DNA from: an uncultured Scytonema sp. | GTDB taxonomy: Bacteria > Cyanobacteriota > Cyanobacteriia > Cyanobacteriales > Nostocaceae | Reading direction: 5' to 3' | NCBI GenBank assembly: GCA_937873135.1 | Contig: CALMVQ010000260.1 | Span: 1-55,755, forward strand | Length of the DNA stretch: 55,755 bases | In this document: piece by piece, positions 1 through 7,639 of the stretch | Position numbering within the stretch: the stretch's first letter is position 1 | How the letters are laid out: each line of letters opens with the position of its first letter | Notes under the pieces: generated by a model | What the model was told of the DNA's origin: nothing | The model's database searches: none | Seen by the model: the letters and a program-made list of their open reading frames with translations, nothing else | Program-made: the position numbers and the translations under genes

Positions 1-190
1 GTGGGGTGTGGGGTGTAGGGGAAGAATTAGTCCCGAAATCTGGGTACAAGCCCCTACTTTTAAGTATGAAAATTCAGACAAAAATGTGTTTTCAGTTGCT
101 AGATCGAGAAACACGGCGTCCAAGCTTGAAACCCTTGCTTTTAAGTATAGGGTTCCCTACACCCGACACCCTACCCTCTACACCCTTTTC
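1..190. repeat. G-rich intergenic repeat with inverted ends
   Basis: The left edge carries tandem GTGGGGT/GTGTAGGG units (1-21). Their complement recurs as CCCTACACCC and CCCTCTACACCC at about 154-185. An internal direct repeat, CTTTTAAGTAT, lies near 56 and 140. Such units are common between cyanobacterial genes. Short open frames here look accidental. The element may continue to the left of the window. Confidence 0.45.
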
Positions 191-660
191 ATGAAGCGAA
201 CGGAACAATTTTAGCGGCAGCGATGCCCGTGAGGGCAAAAATTGTGGAGTGAGTCCACAAACAAGTTTGAGGCTACCCGATAACCAATTGCGCTTTAGTT
301 AATAATTGAGTGAAAAACGTGACTTATATGTGTTGGGTAGACCTCAAAAAGTTGATGTTGCTGTGTTGGTTAATTAAGTATGGCTGAACGATAAAAGAAG
401 CAATTATGTAATTCCACAATTAAAACACAATCAAGTTAATGCAAAGTCAACCTATAGACAGATTAAGAACAACAATAAATCAAAAAGTAAACACAAATAA
501 AACACAATGGAGACATATGAAAACAAAAAATAACAATATTGCCAAAACTAAAGTAAATTTAAATACAAAAGCAATTCCGTAGCCGACTTCTAACTTTACT
601 CTGAGGTGAAAGAAAAGTCATGCAAGTTATCAATGAATAATTGGGAACAAAGATAAGAGA
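191..660. other. Intergenic region; possible structured RNA and a 21-codon ORF
   Basis: No convincing gene. Around 226-345 there are several short hairpins (GCCC/GGGC near 227; TTGTGGA/TCCACAA near 240-258) and a longer-range pairing TTGAGG..CTACCC with GGGTAG..CCTCAA (267-347), which might be a structured RNA. The stretch 400-580 is A-rich. A 21-codon ORF (517-582) has a GGAG about 5 nt upstream, but nothing else supports it. The centromere of the downstream ParM-like operon might have lain here before the IscB element inserted; that is speculation. Confidence 0.3.
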
Positions 661-668
661 CGTCAACA

Positions 669-689
669 CCCCTGAATTCAATTCAGGGG
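669..689. repeat. Left-end hairpin of the IscB element
   Basis: Perfect palindrome: arms CCCCTGAATT and AATTCAGGGG around a single C. IS200/IS605-type elements carry hairpins close to their ends that the transposase recognises. The right arm runs directly into the omega-RNA leader. Confidence 0.5.
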
Positions 690-919
690 CTTCAGGCGAA
701 GAAACTAGTTTTCTGGACTTGAAGCCCTAGTTGACCCGACTAAGTACTGCGTGTACTACGTTATTTGGGAGAGGTAAAGTTCGTACCTACAGATGCGTGC
801 CAGTCTGTAGCTCTACAACCGAACGGTTAAACAAGCTTAGAGGGTTTGAGGCTAGTGCTGTTTGGATATCCCGTCTAATAACTTTGTCAAGGCCCACATT
901 ACCCGCAAGGAGGCTCCAA
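687..919 (+). ncRNA. omega-RNA (HEARO RNA) scaffold upstream of iscB
   Basis: IscB nucleases use an RNA transcribed from the sequence immediately upstream of their gene, whose 5' end carries the guide. Here the 230 nt before iscB lack a convincing gene but are rich in pairing. GGGCTTCA (687-694) pairs with TGAAGCCC (720-727), enclosing a GAA/TTTC hairpin. Further down, CTACAGA and TCTGTAG (about 788-812) pair. The iscB Shine-Dalgarno sequence lies at its 3' end. The guide would be the bases just 5' of the scaffold, around the 669-689 hairpin. The assignment rests on position and architecture; I could not run a covariance search. Confidence 0.6.
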
Positions 920-2287
920 GTGAGCAAAGTTCTGATTATTGATACTTTCAAGCTACCTTTAAATCCCGTGCATCCGGCAAGAGCAAGGCAGCTACTAAAT
1001 AATGGACAAGCCGCAGTATTCCGCCGCTTTCCGTTCACTATTGTGTTGAAAGAGTCATTGCCAGATCAAATAGTTCCACCTCTAAGACTCAAAATCGATC
1101 CTGGTGCTAAAATTACTGGCATTGCCATCGTCAATGACACTAGTGGGGAAGTTGTCTGGGCGGCAGAAATACAGCATCGAGGTTTTGCAATCAGGGAGTC
1201 TCTAACCTCTCGCAGACAGTTACGCGGAAGTCGCCGTAACCGCAAAACCCGGTATCGTCAAGCGCGATTCGATAATCGTAAACGGATAGAAGGGTGGTTA
1301 GCACCAAGCCTAATGAGTCGAGTCCATAATATTGAAACTTGGGTTAAACGACTGTGTAAATTTGCACCCATTGTTAATATTTCGCAAGAATTGGTTAGGT
1401 TTGACACCCAATTAATGCAAAACCCGGAAATACAAGGGAAAGAATATCAGCAGGGGGAGTTGCAGGGGTATGAAACTCGTGAAGTCTGCGGGAGAGAGGA
1501 TTCTCTCCCGCGAGCTTCACGTGAATACTTACTTGAAAAATGGGGAAGACAATGTGCCTACTGTGGAGCGAAAGATATCCCTCTTCAAGTCGAGCATATC
1601 CAACCCCGAGCTAAAGGAGGCTCTAATAGATTATCAAACCTGACATTAAGTTGTGAAAAATGCAATACCAAAAAAGGAGTCAAAGACATTAAAGATTTCT
1701 TGAAAAAACAGCCGGAGAAATTGAGTAAAATTTTGGCACAAGCTAAAAAACCGTTGGCTGATGCAGCTGCGGTTAACTCAACCCGATTTAAATTGCTAGA
1801 AGTATTGAGAGCCACTGGGTTGTCGGTAGAAACGGGTTCTGGGGGATTAACCAAGTTCAATCGTAGTACCCAGAATCTTGAAAAGACTCATTGGATTGAC
1901 GCGGCTTGCGTTGGCAAATCTACTCAATTACTCAATATCAAAGGCATCAAACCTTTATTGATAAAGGCAACAGGACATGGAATTCGCAAAGCTCGCCGGA
2001 TAGAATACTCTATCCGGCAGACTTTGCGTCAATCATGCCGCACCGATAAGTATGGGTTTCCTAATCGCCATTGCAGCAGAGAAAAAACTCATTTCGGCTT
2101 CCAAACAGGCGATATCGTTAAAGCTGTTGTCACAACTGGCAAAAAAATCGGAATCTATACTGGCAGAGTCGCAACTCGTGCGACTGGCAGTTTTAATATT
2201 TCCGCGAAATCTGGTTTGATTCAAGGAATCTCACACCGTTTTTGTACAACTATTCATCGTAAAGATGGATATGGATACGCTTATTAA
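920..2287 (+). CDS. iscB: IscB RNA-guided nuclease (Cas9 ancestor family)
   Basis: 455 aa, usual length for IscB, an omega-RNA-guided DNA endonuclease. The start is GTG 920, with AAGGAGG (907-913) seven bases upstream; an open frame continues upstream into the RNA. Domains in order: PLMP-like N-terminus with PLNPVHPARARQLL; RuvC-I with D60 in LKIDPGAK; arginine-rich bridge helix (98-122); RuvC-II with E157 in ISQELVRFD; HNH with zinc cysteines C212/C215 and C245/C248, H226 and N240; RuvC-III with H324 and D327 in HWIDAA; C-terminal PAM-interaction-like domain. All catalytic residues are present. Two stretches of about 14 residues (near 190-203 and 357-370) have no counterpart in IscB proteins as I recall them. 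Each coincides with a 44-nt hairpin repeat inserted in frame. Whether the enzyme tolerates them is open. Confidence 0.93.
   Translation: MSKVLIIDTFKLPLNPVHPARARQLLNNGQAAVFRRFPFTIVLKESLPDQIVPPLRLKIDPGAKITGIAIVNDTSGEVVWAAEIQHRGFAIRESLTSRRQLRGSRRNRKTRYRQARFDNRKRIEGWLAPSLMSRVHNIETWVKRLCKFAPIVNISQELVRFDTQLMQNPEIQGKEYQQGELQGYETREVCGREDSLPRASREYLLEKWGRQCAYCGAKDIPLQVEHIQPRAKGGSNRLSNLTLSCEKCNTKKGVKDIKDFLKKQPEKLSKILAQAKKPLADAAAVNSTRFKLLEVLRATGLSVETGSGGLTKFNRSTQNLEKTHWIDAACVGKSTQLLNIKGIKPLLIKATGHGIRKARRIEYSIRQTLRQSCRTDKYGFPNRHCSREKTHFGFQTGDIVKAVVTTGKKIGIYTGRVATRATGSFNISAKSGLIQGISHRFCTTIHRKDGYGYAY
1478..1521. repeat. 44-bp hairpin repeat, copy A (in frame in iscB)
   Basis: Architecture: 7-bp outer stem CGTGAAG/CTTCACG, 3-nt internal loop TCT/GAG, 9-bp inner stem GCGGGAGAG/CTCTCCCGC, 6-nt loop. 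CGTGAA occurs on both sides, which could be a target duplication. It adds about 14 codons between RuvC-II and HNH. It has the same layout as copy B but different stem bases, so the structure is kept by compensating changes. Confidence 0.75.
1985..2028. repeat. 44-bp hairpin repeat, copy B (in frame in iscB)
   Basis: Outer stem CGCAAAG/CTTTGCG, internal loop CTC/AGA, inner stem GCCGGATAG/CTATCCGGC, 6-nt loop. It adds about 14 residues to the IscB C-terminal domain, just before the conserved CRTDKYGFP segment. This is the best-paired copy of the set. Confidence 0.75.
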
Positions 2288-2295
2288 AATAAGCG
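2278..2295. repeat. Right-end hairpin at the iscB stop codon
   Basis: Perfect stem CGCTTATT/AATAAGCG with a two-base loop. It includes the iscB stop codon. It is probably the right-end hairpin of the IscB element and could slow transcription, but no T-run follows. Confidence 0.5.
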
Positions 2296-2338
2296 CAAAG
2301 CGAGCCTACTGTGAATCTTCTGTCCGGCAGACTTTGCG
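2294..2338. repeat. Hairpin repeat, copy C (degenerate)
   Basis: Outer arms CGCAAAG and CTTTGCG, and the right inner arm TCCGGCAGA, match copy B. The left inner arm has decayed. It lies between iscB and the ParM-like gene, abutting the right-end hairpin of the element. Confidence 0.55.
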
Positions 2339-2408
2339 TTCATGTTTCATCCGTGGTTTAAAAACACACGGTTTCCACATGTATCGGATATTTTCAGATG
2401 ACAAAAGA

Positions 2409-3533
2409 ATGGCAGACTTAACAATGAGTTTTGACCCTGGTGCTTCATTGAATAAAGTAGTGTATCAAGTTAGGGGCGAAAGAACACCAACTCTGCTCGT
2501 GATGCAACCAGAAGTAATATTAGTCACACATGATGCGATGAAAAGCTACGTGTCCTCCCGCCTTGGTAATCCCCGCCCGGAAGCAGAAGCTTGGGGGGTA
2601 GTAAATGACTTGTGTTTTGTGGTGGGATGTCTTGCACGGGAGTTTCTGGCAGATGCGGGGATGCGGGAACTGAAGTACGAACGAGCGGTGTACAAGGTAC
2701 TGGCAGCAGTTGGAGCAATTAAGCAAATTTTGGGACTGCCGACTAAGTTTTCTATGTCATTGGCAGTGTTGTTGCCTTGGAATGAATATCCAGATAGAGA
2801 ACGCTTTGAAAAGCAGCTTCGGGCAAGTCTGAAGAATTACACATTTAGGGATGAGCGATTACGGGTAAAGCTAGAACACTTTGAATGTCGTCCGGAAGGG
2901 AGTGGGCTGGCAATGAGCCGACTTAATACCAAAGGGCTGGATTGGTTTCGTTCCCACTCAATTGCTACGTTGATGTTTGGGCATCGAAACACAAGTGCTT
3001 TGGTATTTATAGAGGGCAAGTTGAATCATATTCATACCACTACGACAGATTTGGGTTTTCACCAAATGGTTTCGTTAGTAGTGCGGCGAACAAGTGGACA
3101 AAGTGCAGACATGCTCACGAAAGCAATTTTTAGTGCTGGGGCTGCGATTAGTGAGAGTCAAAGCGTGATCGCAGCATTGGCACAAAGTCGAGATGAGCAT
3201 CTCAAGGCTGAAGAAGTGAGGGTAATTACCAGTGCGATCGCATCGTCACGGACTGAATACTGGCGACGGCTGAGTGCATGGCTAGATACAACGCTACAAC
3301 CCCAGTTAAATGTGGGAGAGGTTATTCTCTGTGGTGGTGCAGCACATTACTTCAAGAAGGAATTGCTTGGGTATTTCTCCAGTACACCAACATATTGGGG
3401 AGACGAATTAATGAAGCAGGTACAAACTACTTTCTTTGCCGAGAATCCCAATGCGACGGCGCTGGCATTTCGACTGCTGGATGGATTCGGGTTATTTCTT
3501 TATCTCCAAGAACGAGAGGCGGCAGTGGTATGA
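2409..3533 (+). CDS. Actin-like (ParM/StbA-type) ATPase
   Basis: 374 aa from ATG 2409. The frame is open upstream to 2265, but that part runs into the repeat and the IscB element, so I chose the later start. Actin-fold landmarks: a phosphate-1-like loop at the N-terminus (SFDPGASLNKVVYQV), a phosphate-2-like strand near the middle (ATLMFGHRNTSALVFIEG), and an adenosine-binding motif near the C-terminus (VILCGGAAHYFKKEL). ParM-type proteins polymerise to push plasmid copies apart and need an adaptor and a centromere. The next gene overlaps its stop codon by an ATGA, so the pair is translationally coupled. The family assignment is by motif; a divergent Alp-type filament protein is equally possible. 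Confidence 0.7.
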   Translation: MADLTMSFDPGASLNKVVYQVRGERTPTLLVMQPEVILVTHDAMKSYVSSRLGNPRPEAEAWGVVNDLCFVVGCLAREFLADAGMRELKYERAVYKVLAAVGAIKQILGLPTKFSMSLAVLLPWNEYPDRERFEKQLRASLKNYTFRDERLRVKLEHFECRPEGSGLAMSRLNTKGLDWFRSHSIATLMFGHRNTSALVFIEGKLNHIHTTTTDLGFHQMVSLVVRRTSGQSADMLTKAIFSAGAAISESQSVIAALAQSRDEHLKAEEVRVITSAIASSRTEYWRRLSAWLDTTLQPQLNVGEVILCGGAAHYFKKELLGYFSSTPTYWGDELMKQVQTTFFAENPNATALAFRLLDGFGLFLYLQEREAAVV

Positions 3534-3979
3534 GTGGGCAAACCAGAAAAAGGTTAAACCTGATCCTGAGATACACGCCTTATGCTGACAGTCCTGATGG
3601 AGTGGTTTTGACTTATCTCAATTGTTCTCAAATGCGGGTGCTGAAGAAAACAGTGCTAGAAACCTTATCAATGTGCTGGTTAGCACTAGCTTACCAAGAA
3701 CGGGGGAGTTTACCCCCAGAGGATTTGCGGTTAGTTGCACTCGGCTGTGTGGATGCTTTGGAGAAACATATCAGCTATCTGAGGGCGGCATTTCGGTTGG
3801 ACTCTCCAACCGTCCAGAACTCAACTTTTCCTTCAGTGATGACTCCAGTGCTGTATGCCTCCACGCCACCAACTATTAAGAATATCGTCACGAATGGTGA
3901 GAGTAGGGAAGAATCCGTGAATTTCGAGGGCGGCTCGAAAAAAAATTTGTATTTAGATAGTCAAGAACTTTTTGGATAA
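3530..3979 (+). CDS. Small protein, possible adaptor of the ParM-like ATPase
   Basis: 149 aa, start ATG 3530 overlapping the stop of the actin-like gene. The N-terminus is basic (SGQTRKRLNLILRY), followed by helices and a polar, low-complexity C-terminus. I do not recognise a family. Its place directly behind a ParM-like gene, its size and its basic N-terminus fit a ParR-type DNA-binding adaptor. This is inference from context only. Confidence 0.7.
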   Translation: MSGQTRKRLNLILRYTPYADSPDGVVLTYLNCSQMRVLKKTVLETLSMCWLALAYQERGSLPPEDLRLVALGCVDALEKHISYLRAAFRLDSPTVQNSTFPSVMTPVLYASTPPTIKNIVTNGESREESVNFEGGSKKNLYLDSQELFG

Positions 3980-3983
3980 GACA

Positions 3984-5042
3984 ATGCCACGAGCAAAAAA
4001 GACTGAACCAATGGATAAGCCAGTTGAGCAATTGAATCTGAGCGCGTCACCAGTTTTAAATCAGAAAGTTGAAGCGAAGGAACATCAGGAACATCAAGAA
4101 TTTAGGGCGGCAGCAAGTGCGATTCCTCTAAGTGAACTGGATGCAGAAAATGGCTCAAACAAGCATCAGGAACATCAAGAATTTAGGGCGGCAGCAAGTG
4201 CGATTCCTCTAAGTGAACTGGATGCAGAAAATGGCTCAAACAAGCATCAGGAACATCAAGAATTTAGGGCGGCAACGAGTGCGATTCCTCTAAGTGAACT
4301 GGATGCAGAAAATGGTTCACGAGAAGCTTTTATAAATCCCAAAACATCGACCAAAATTCACCTCATCGATGGCGAGAAGGGAGGAGTTGGTAAGTCGTTG
4401 TTTGCCAGAACTTTGATGCAGTACTCTATAGATAAGCAAATGAAGCTAACACTGGTAGATGCCGATCGCACAAATGCCGATGTGAGTGAAATTTACCCGG
4501 ATGGAGCTATAACTGCCTCATTTAGTGAAGATGAGAAAAAATCTTATGATGCTGACGAGATTTTTAATTTGGCATTAACTCAATCGGTGGTGGTGAATCT
4601 CCCGGCGCAGGTTTATCTCCTCGTCAACGAATGGATTTCACGCAACGATGTTCTTGAAGTCGGCGCTCAATATGATGTGCGTCTAGTCAAATGGTTCGTT
4701 TGCACTGGGGCATACGACAGTGTGAAGTTATTTATAGAATCACTTGACAAATTTAAGGACACTATTACTCATGTTTTGGTGAAGAACGAGGCGATGTGTG
4801 ATGAGTGGAAGCGGGTATTAGAGAAGCCAGAACTCAAGAGTGCGATCGCTGAGTATAAAGTCAAGCAAGTGGTCTTTCCTAAACTGTCTTACCGAGAGCG
4901 GGATATCCTCTTAGAAGAAAAGCTCACGTTTGGTGCTGCCAAGAATTATACCTCCAAGCTAGGGGTATTGGGAACCCAGCGGGTGCATTCATTTTTGAAA
5001 CAGGCACATGGCGAGTTGGACAAAGTGGGGTTACTGCCATGA
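3984..5042 (+). CDS. ParA/MinD-like P-loop ATPase with N-terminal tandem repeats
   Basis: 352 aa from ATG 3984; a TTG at 3972 overlapping the previous gene is an alternative start. After a charged N-terminus come three copies of a 27-residue repeat (about residues 34-113, HQEHQEFRAAASAIPLSELD). Then follows a deviant Walker A motif at 130-138 (GEKGGVGKS, with the signature lysine of the ParA/MinD class) and a switch-like VDADRTNADV. ParA-like ATPases position plasmids or recruit conjugation machinery. The C-terminal half is unlike standard ParA, so a MobD-like role in mobilisation is possible. It overlaps the next gene by ATGA. Confidence 0.75.
   Translation: MPRAKKTEPMDKPVEQLNLSASPVLNQKVEAKEHQEHQEFRAAASAIPLSELDAENGSNKHQEHQEFRAAASAIPLSELDAENGSNKHQEHQEFRAATSAIPLSELDAENGSREAFINPKTSTKIHLIDGEKGGVGKSLFARTLMQYSIDKQMKLTLVDADRTNADVSEIYPDGAITASFSEDEKKSYDADEIFNLALTQSVVVNLPAQVYLLVNEWISRNDVLEVGAQYDVRLVKWFVCTGAYDSVKLFIESLDKFKDTITHVLVKNEAMCDEWKRVLEKPELKSAIAEYKVKQVVFPKLSYRERDILLEEKLTFGAAKNYTSKLGVLGTQRVHSFLKQAHGELDKVGLLP
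4083..4322. repeat. Three 81-bp tandem repeats inside the ParA-like gene
   Basis: Units begin at 4083, 4164 and 4245. The first two are nearly identical and the third differs at a few bases and degenerates at its end. Each encodes 27 residues, so copy number can change without breaking the frame. The near identity suggests recent expansion. Confidence 0.9.
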
Positions 5043-5737
5043 TGGGGAGTGAATTTGAGCGAGCGGGTGAAAAATCAGTAAATAAAAGTCGATTAGATGC
5101 TGCACTTGAGGGCTACGGCGATGAATTTAAAGGCAAAGTCTTGGACATCGTTACTAAAACTGGGTTAGAACCTGATGACCCTTTATTCCTCATCCTAGCA
5201 GCAACGGGCAGGTTGGAAGTGTTGCTCGAAGATGCCCCGGATACTTTAGGGCAGCTATTTAAGAATTGGAGTCGTGAACTTGCTCGTAATTTAGAGTTAG
5301 TCGAATCGGCAACCGTAGAGCGGCAGAAGTTAGCGATCTCTAAAGCTGCAGGGGAATTGATTCGTAAAGCTCAGATTTCTGAAGGGCAAAGATTGCTCAC
5401 TTCCCTGGTTCCTGCTGCTGGCTTACTTTTAGCGATACTGGGTGTCGGGTTGATCATGGGTATGAGCATTCCTCCCTGGTTGGCTGGTGGGTTCGATCCA
5501 ACGGGACCACGCCACCTAACTTTAAGCCAAGCCGAAACATTGCGTTGGGCTGAGTCGGGGGAAGGGAAGTTTGCCCGTAATCTCATGCAGTGGAATCGGG
5601 GGTATTTGGATAATAAAGATTGTGTTAAAGATGTGCAAAGGCTGAAATTAGTGTTGGATTTGGACAATCGACGGGCTAAGTCGGGATTTTGTTTAGTGTG
5701 GGTGGTGCCAACCGATAAGCGCGAGTTTGAGAAGTAG
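5039..5737 (+). CDS. Single-pass membrane protein (DUF6753-like)
   Basis: 232 aa, ATG 5039 overlapping the ParA-like stop. The N-terminal half is soluble and conserved-looking (EFKGKVLDIVTKTGLEPDDP; LEVLLEDAP) with a helical, coiled-coil-like stretch. A hydrophobic segment follows at about residues 122-148 (LLTSLVPAAGLLLAILGVGL), then a soluble tail. It resembles a protein family found on cyanobacterial plasmids that I recall as DUF6753, function unknown. In an operon with a ParA-like ATPase it may be a membrane partner for positioning or mating. Confidence 0.65.
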   Translation: MMGSEFERAGEKSVNKSRLDAALEGYGDEFKGKVLDIVTKTGLEPDDPLFLILAATGRLEVLLEDAPDTLGQLFKNWSRELARNLELVESATVERQKLAISKAAGELIRKAQISEGQRLLTSLVPAAGLLLAILGVGLIMGMSIPPWLAGGFDPTGPRHLTLSQAETLRWAESGEGKFARNLMQWNRGYLDNKDCVKDVQRLKLVLDLDNRRAKSGFCLVWVVPTDKREFEK

Positions 5738-5747
5738 AAACTGCGCT

Positions 5748-6788
5748 ATGAGTTATCCTGTTGTCCTCTACCCAAAGCTGCTGGTTGACTTTATAGCAGA
5801 TAATCCAATACCACCAACTGTGGAACCAGGGGTAGGCGTAGTCAACGTGCGAACGATACCCCATCAAACCTCTAAAAAAATGATGGATGCTCGCACTGTC
5901 AAGCATCAAAATTCTTGGTTTTTCTATCCCTGTATTGTGATGGGATATGGCAGTTTGATGGTGTTAAACATTCTAGGGGTTTTTGGAGATTGGGGGTGGA
6001 TGGTGTTAGGAGGTGGGGCAATTGGGAGTGGGTTCTGGCTTTATCAACTTTTGAAAGCAGATATAAATCGCTTTTTCTTAAATTCTTCAATTAAGAAGAA
6101 GAGTGAAAATCCAACTGACATTAAAGGTGAAAAATTATCTGCTCCCCAAGTCGTGAATCGAGTTCCCTTAAAGCAAAGGCAGTTCCTACAACAACGACTA
6201 AAAAAGCTCAAACTGACTCTCCACAATCAAGTGAGAAAACCAGATGGTGTGAGTAATGCACAGATTGGCGCATCTGAGGTTGTATTTAAACAAGTTCTGG
6301 AACGGTATTTTCCGGGGCGGGTGCAAACTCAACTGAGGTTTCCGATAGACGGGACAGAGTATTCTTATAGCATCGACTTTGAAATTTTATTTGATGAGAT
6401 TGGGCTCGCTATAGATTGTGAAATTGATGAACCCTACGCTTATAATTCAAGAAAGCCGACTCACTGTGTAGATCAGCCCCAAGATTCTCGACGCAATTCT
6501 TTCTTTTTAGAGGGCAATTGGATTGTGATTCGGTTTGCAGAAGAACAGGTGGTGCGGTATCCAGAGTCTTGCTGTAAGCAGATTGCTAGTGCGATCGCGT
6601 TGATTGGGGTAGAGCAGTATCAAAAGAAATTTCAAGATGTGCTTGCTGTCCCCCGAATGCGGCAATGGACGAAGCGACAGGCTAAGAAGATGGCAAAGTC
6701 AAAATACCGTGAGCGGTATCTCGCAGTTAATGGTTTGACTCAAAACGGAGTTATGCGGGGGTTCGTGCAAAATAGGAAACGATGTTAA
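5748..6788 (+). CDS. Membrane-anchored protein with PD-(D/E)XK-like nuclease domain
   Basis: 346 aa from ATG 5748, eleven bases after the preceding gene. Two adjacent hydrophobic segments (about residues 55-100) are followed by a basic linker. The C-terminal domain looks like a restriction-endonuclease fold: a helix (GASEVVFKQVLERYFPG), then strands with acidic residues in SIDFEILFDEIG and AIDCEIDEPY, then a conserved NWIVIRFAEEQVV. The D...E-x-D/E spacing fits PD-(D/E)XK enzymes of the Vsr/DUF559 kind, but the active site is unproven. It is the last gene of the five-gene operon. A membrane-tethered nuclease might cut incoming DNA or process DNA during transfer. Confidence 0.6.
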   Translation: MSYPVVLYPKLLVDFIADNPIPPTVEPGVGVVNVRTIPHQTSKKMMDARTVKHQNSWFFYPCIVMGYGSLMVLNILGVFGDWGWMVLGGGAIGSGFWLYQLLKADINRFFLNSSIKKKSENPTDIKGEKLSAPQVVNRVPLKQRQFLQQRLKKLKLTLHNQVRKPDGVSNAQIGASEVVFKQVLERYFPGRVQTQLRFPIDGTEYSYSIDFEILFDEIGLAIDCEIDEPYAYNSRKPTHCVDQPQDSRRNSFFLEGNWIVIRFAEEQVVRYPESCCKQIASAIALIGVEQYQKKFQDVLAVPRMRQWTKRQAKKMAKSKYRERYLAVNGLTQNGVMRGFVQNRKRC

Positions 6789-6891
6789 TTTTGTTGCAAA
6801 TTGGCGTTGCTGTTCCTTCGCGAATTGCATTAGTTACATCGTCTCTCGGAATTTTGAAGCGGACAACTCTTACAAGTTTTGCTACTATAAA

Positions 6892-6913
6892 ATCTACGTA
6901 AATACATGTAGAT
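6892..6913. promoter_or_regulatory. Small dyad before the gene at 6920
   Basis: ATCTAC and GTAGAT arms with a 10-bp spacer, six bases before the start codon. It could be an operator or a translational hairpin; short enough to be chance. Confidence 0.25.
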
Positions 6914-6919
6914 CAAGTT

Positions 6920-7393
6920 ATGTTTGCCATGATTGACAATCTTATTGAAGAAATCGTAAGCCACTGCTCATTGCGTCGTCCAGAAGCATTGGATAAAATT
7001 TTTGACAACTTACCCAGCAGTGAGTACCAATACATTACCTTAGAATTATTAGAAAAGATTTCGGTATTCCTCCAAAATGATACTGACAGTCTCGCTTGGT
7101 TCTGCGGCTACATGGCATCCGAGATCAACTGTAGTGAGGACAGCCATCAACCGAACCATCCAATTACCTCTTTATCAAAAATCCTCATCCTGTCAGGTAT
7201 GCAGCCATTCATAGACTTTACCCCATACCCCGGTTGCCGTCTCGTCATTGCCAATACTGTGAAGTTTGAAGCCTTACCACAGTCTGTTAAAGCAGTAATA
7301 CAGAAAGCTTTTGACTTACTAGAACAAAATGATTTGCAGATAGAGCAGATGAATAATGCGTTGCTGCAAGAATTGGTGATGAGTAGGGAGTAG
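6920..7393 (+). CDS. Hypothetical protein, 157 aa
   Basis: Start ATG 6920; a second in-frame ATG lies three codons on. Soluble, mostly helical (IEEIVSHCSLRRPEALDKIF; QSVKAVIQKAFDLLEQND), no recognised motif. It stands alone, 130 bp after the ParM/ParA-like operon, on the same strand. Coding is supported by length and amino-acid composition only. Confidence 0.6.
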   Translation: MFAMIDNLIEEIVSHCSLRRPEALDKIFDNLPSSEYQYITLELLEKISVFLQNDTDSLAWFCGYMASEINCSEDSHQPNHPITSLSKILILSGMQPFIDFTPYPGCRLVIANTVKFEALPQSVKAVIQKAFDLLEQNDLQIEQMNNALLQELVMSRE

Positions 7394-7639
7394 GCTCAAG
7401 CTCTTCCCAAGCGCGACAATTTTAGTTTCAACCAAGTGAAGTGACCGTTAGAAGTATACCCCCCAAAGGTAGATTAGGTCACAGACAATGTTACAGAAGA
7501 TTGGTTTGTGGTAATTCCGCATTTTACGAGGTGTCAGTAATTGTAAGAAGGAGTATCACAAAGTGCGATACGGCTTAAGCTGTTGTTTTTGGCATCGCAC
7601 ACTCTGAGAAAATTTTTCCATAAAATCTCATAATTTATA

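Larger units (their letters stand above)
660..2295 (+). mobile_element. IscB-type (HEARO, IS200/IS605-related) element
   Basis: A palindrome at 669-689 (10-bp arms), a roughly 230-nt structured leader, an intact iscB gene and a hairpin overlapping its stop codon (2278-2295) make up a typical solitary iscB unit. No TnpA (Y1) transposase gene is present, so movement would depend on one supplied from elsewhere. The exact ends are not proven: elements of this group have no terminal inverted repeats and make no target duplication. It sits directly upstream of the ParM-like operon. Confidence 0.6.

Noticed and set aside
731-919. N-terminal extension of IscB (63 codons)
   Set aside because: Open by chance across the omega-RNA region. 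Known IscB proteins begin near SKVLIID, and a good ribosome site precedes GTG 920.
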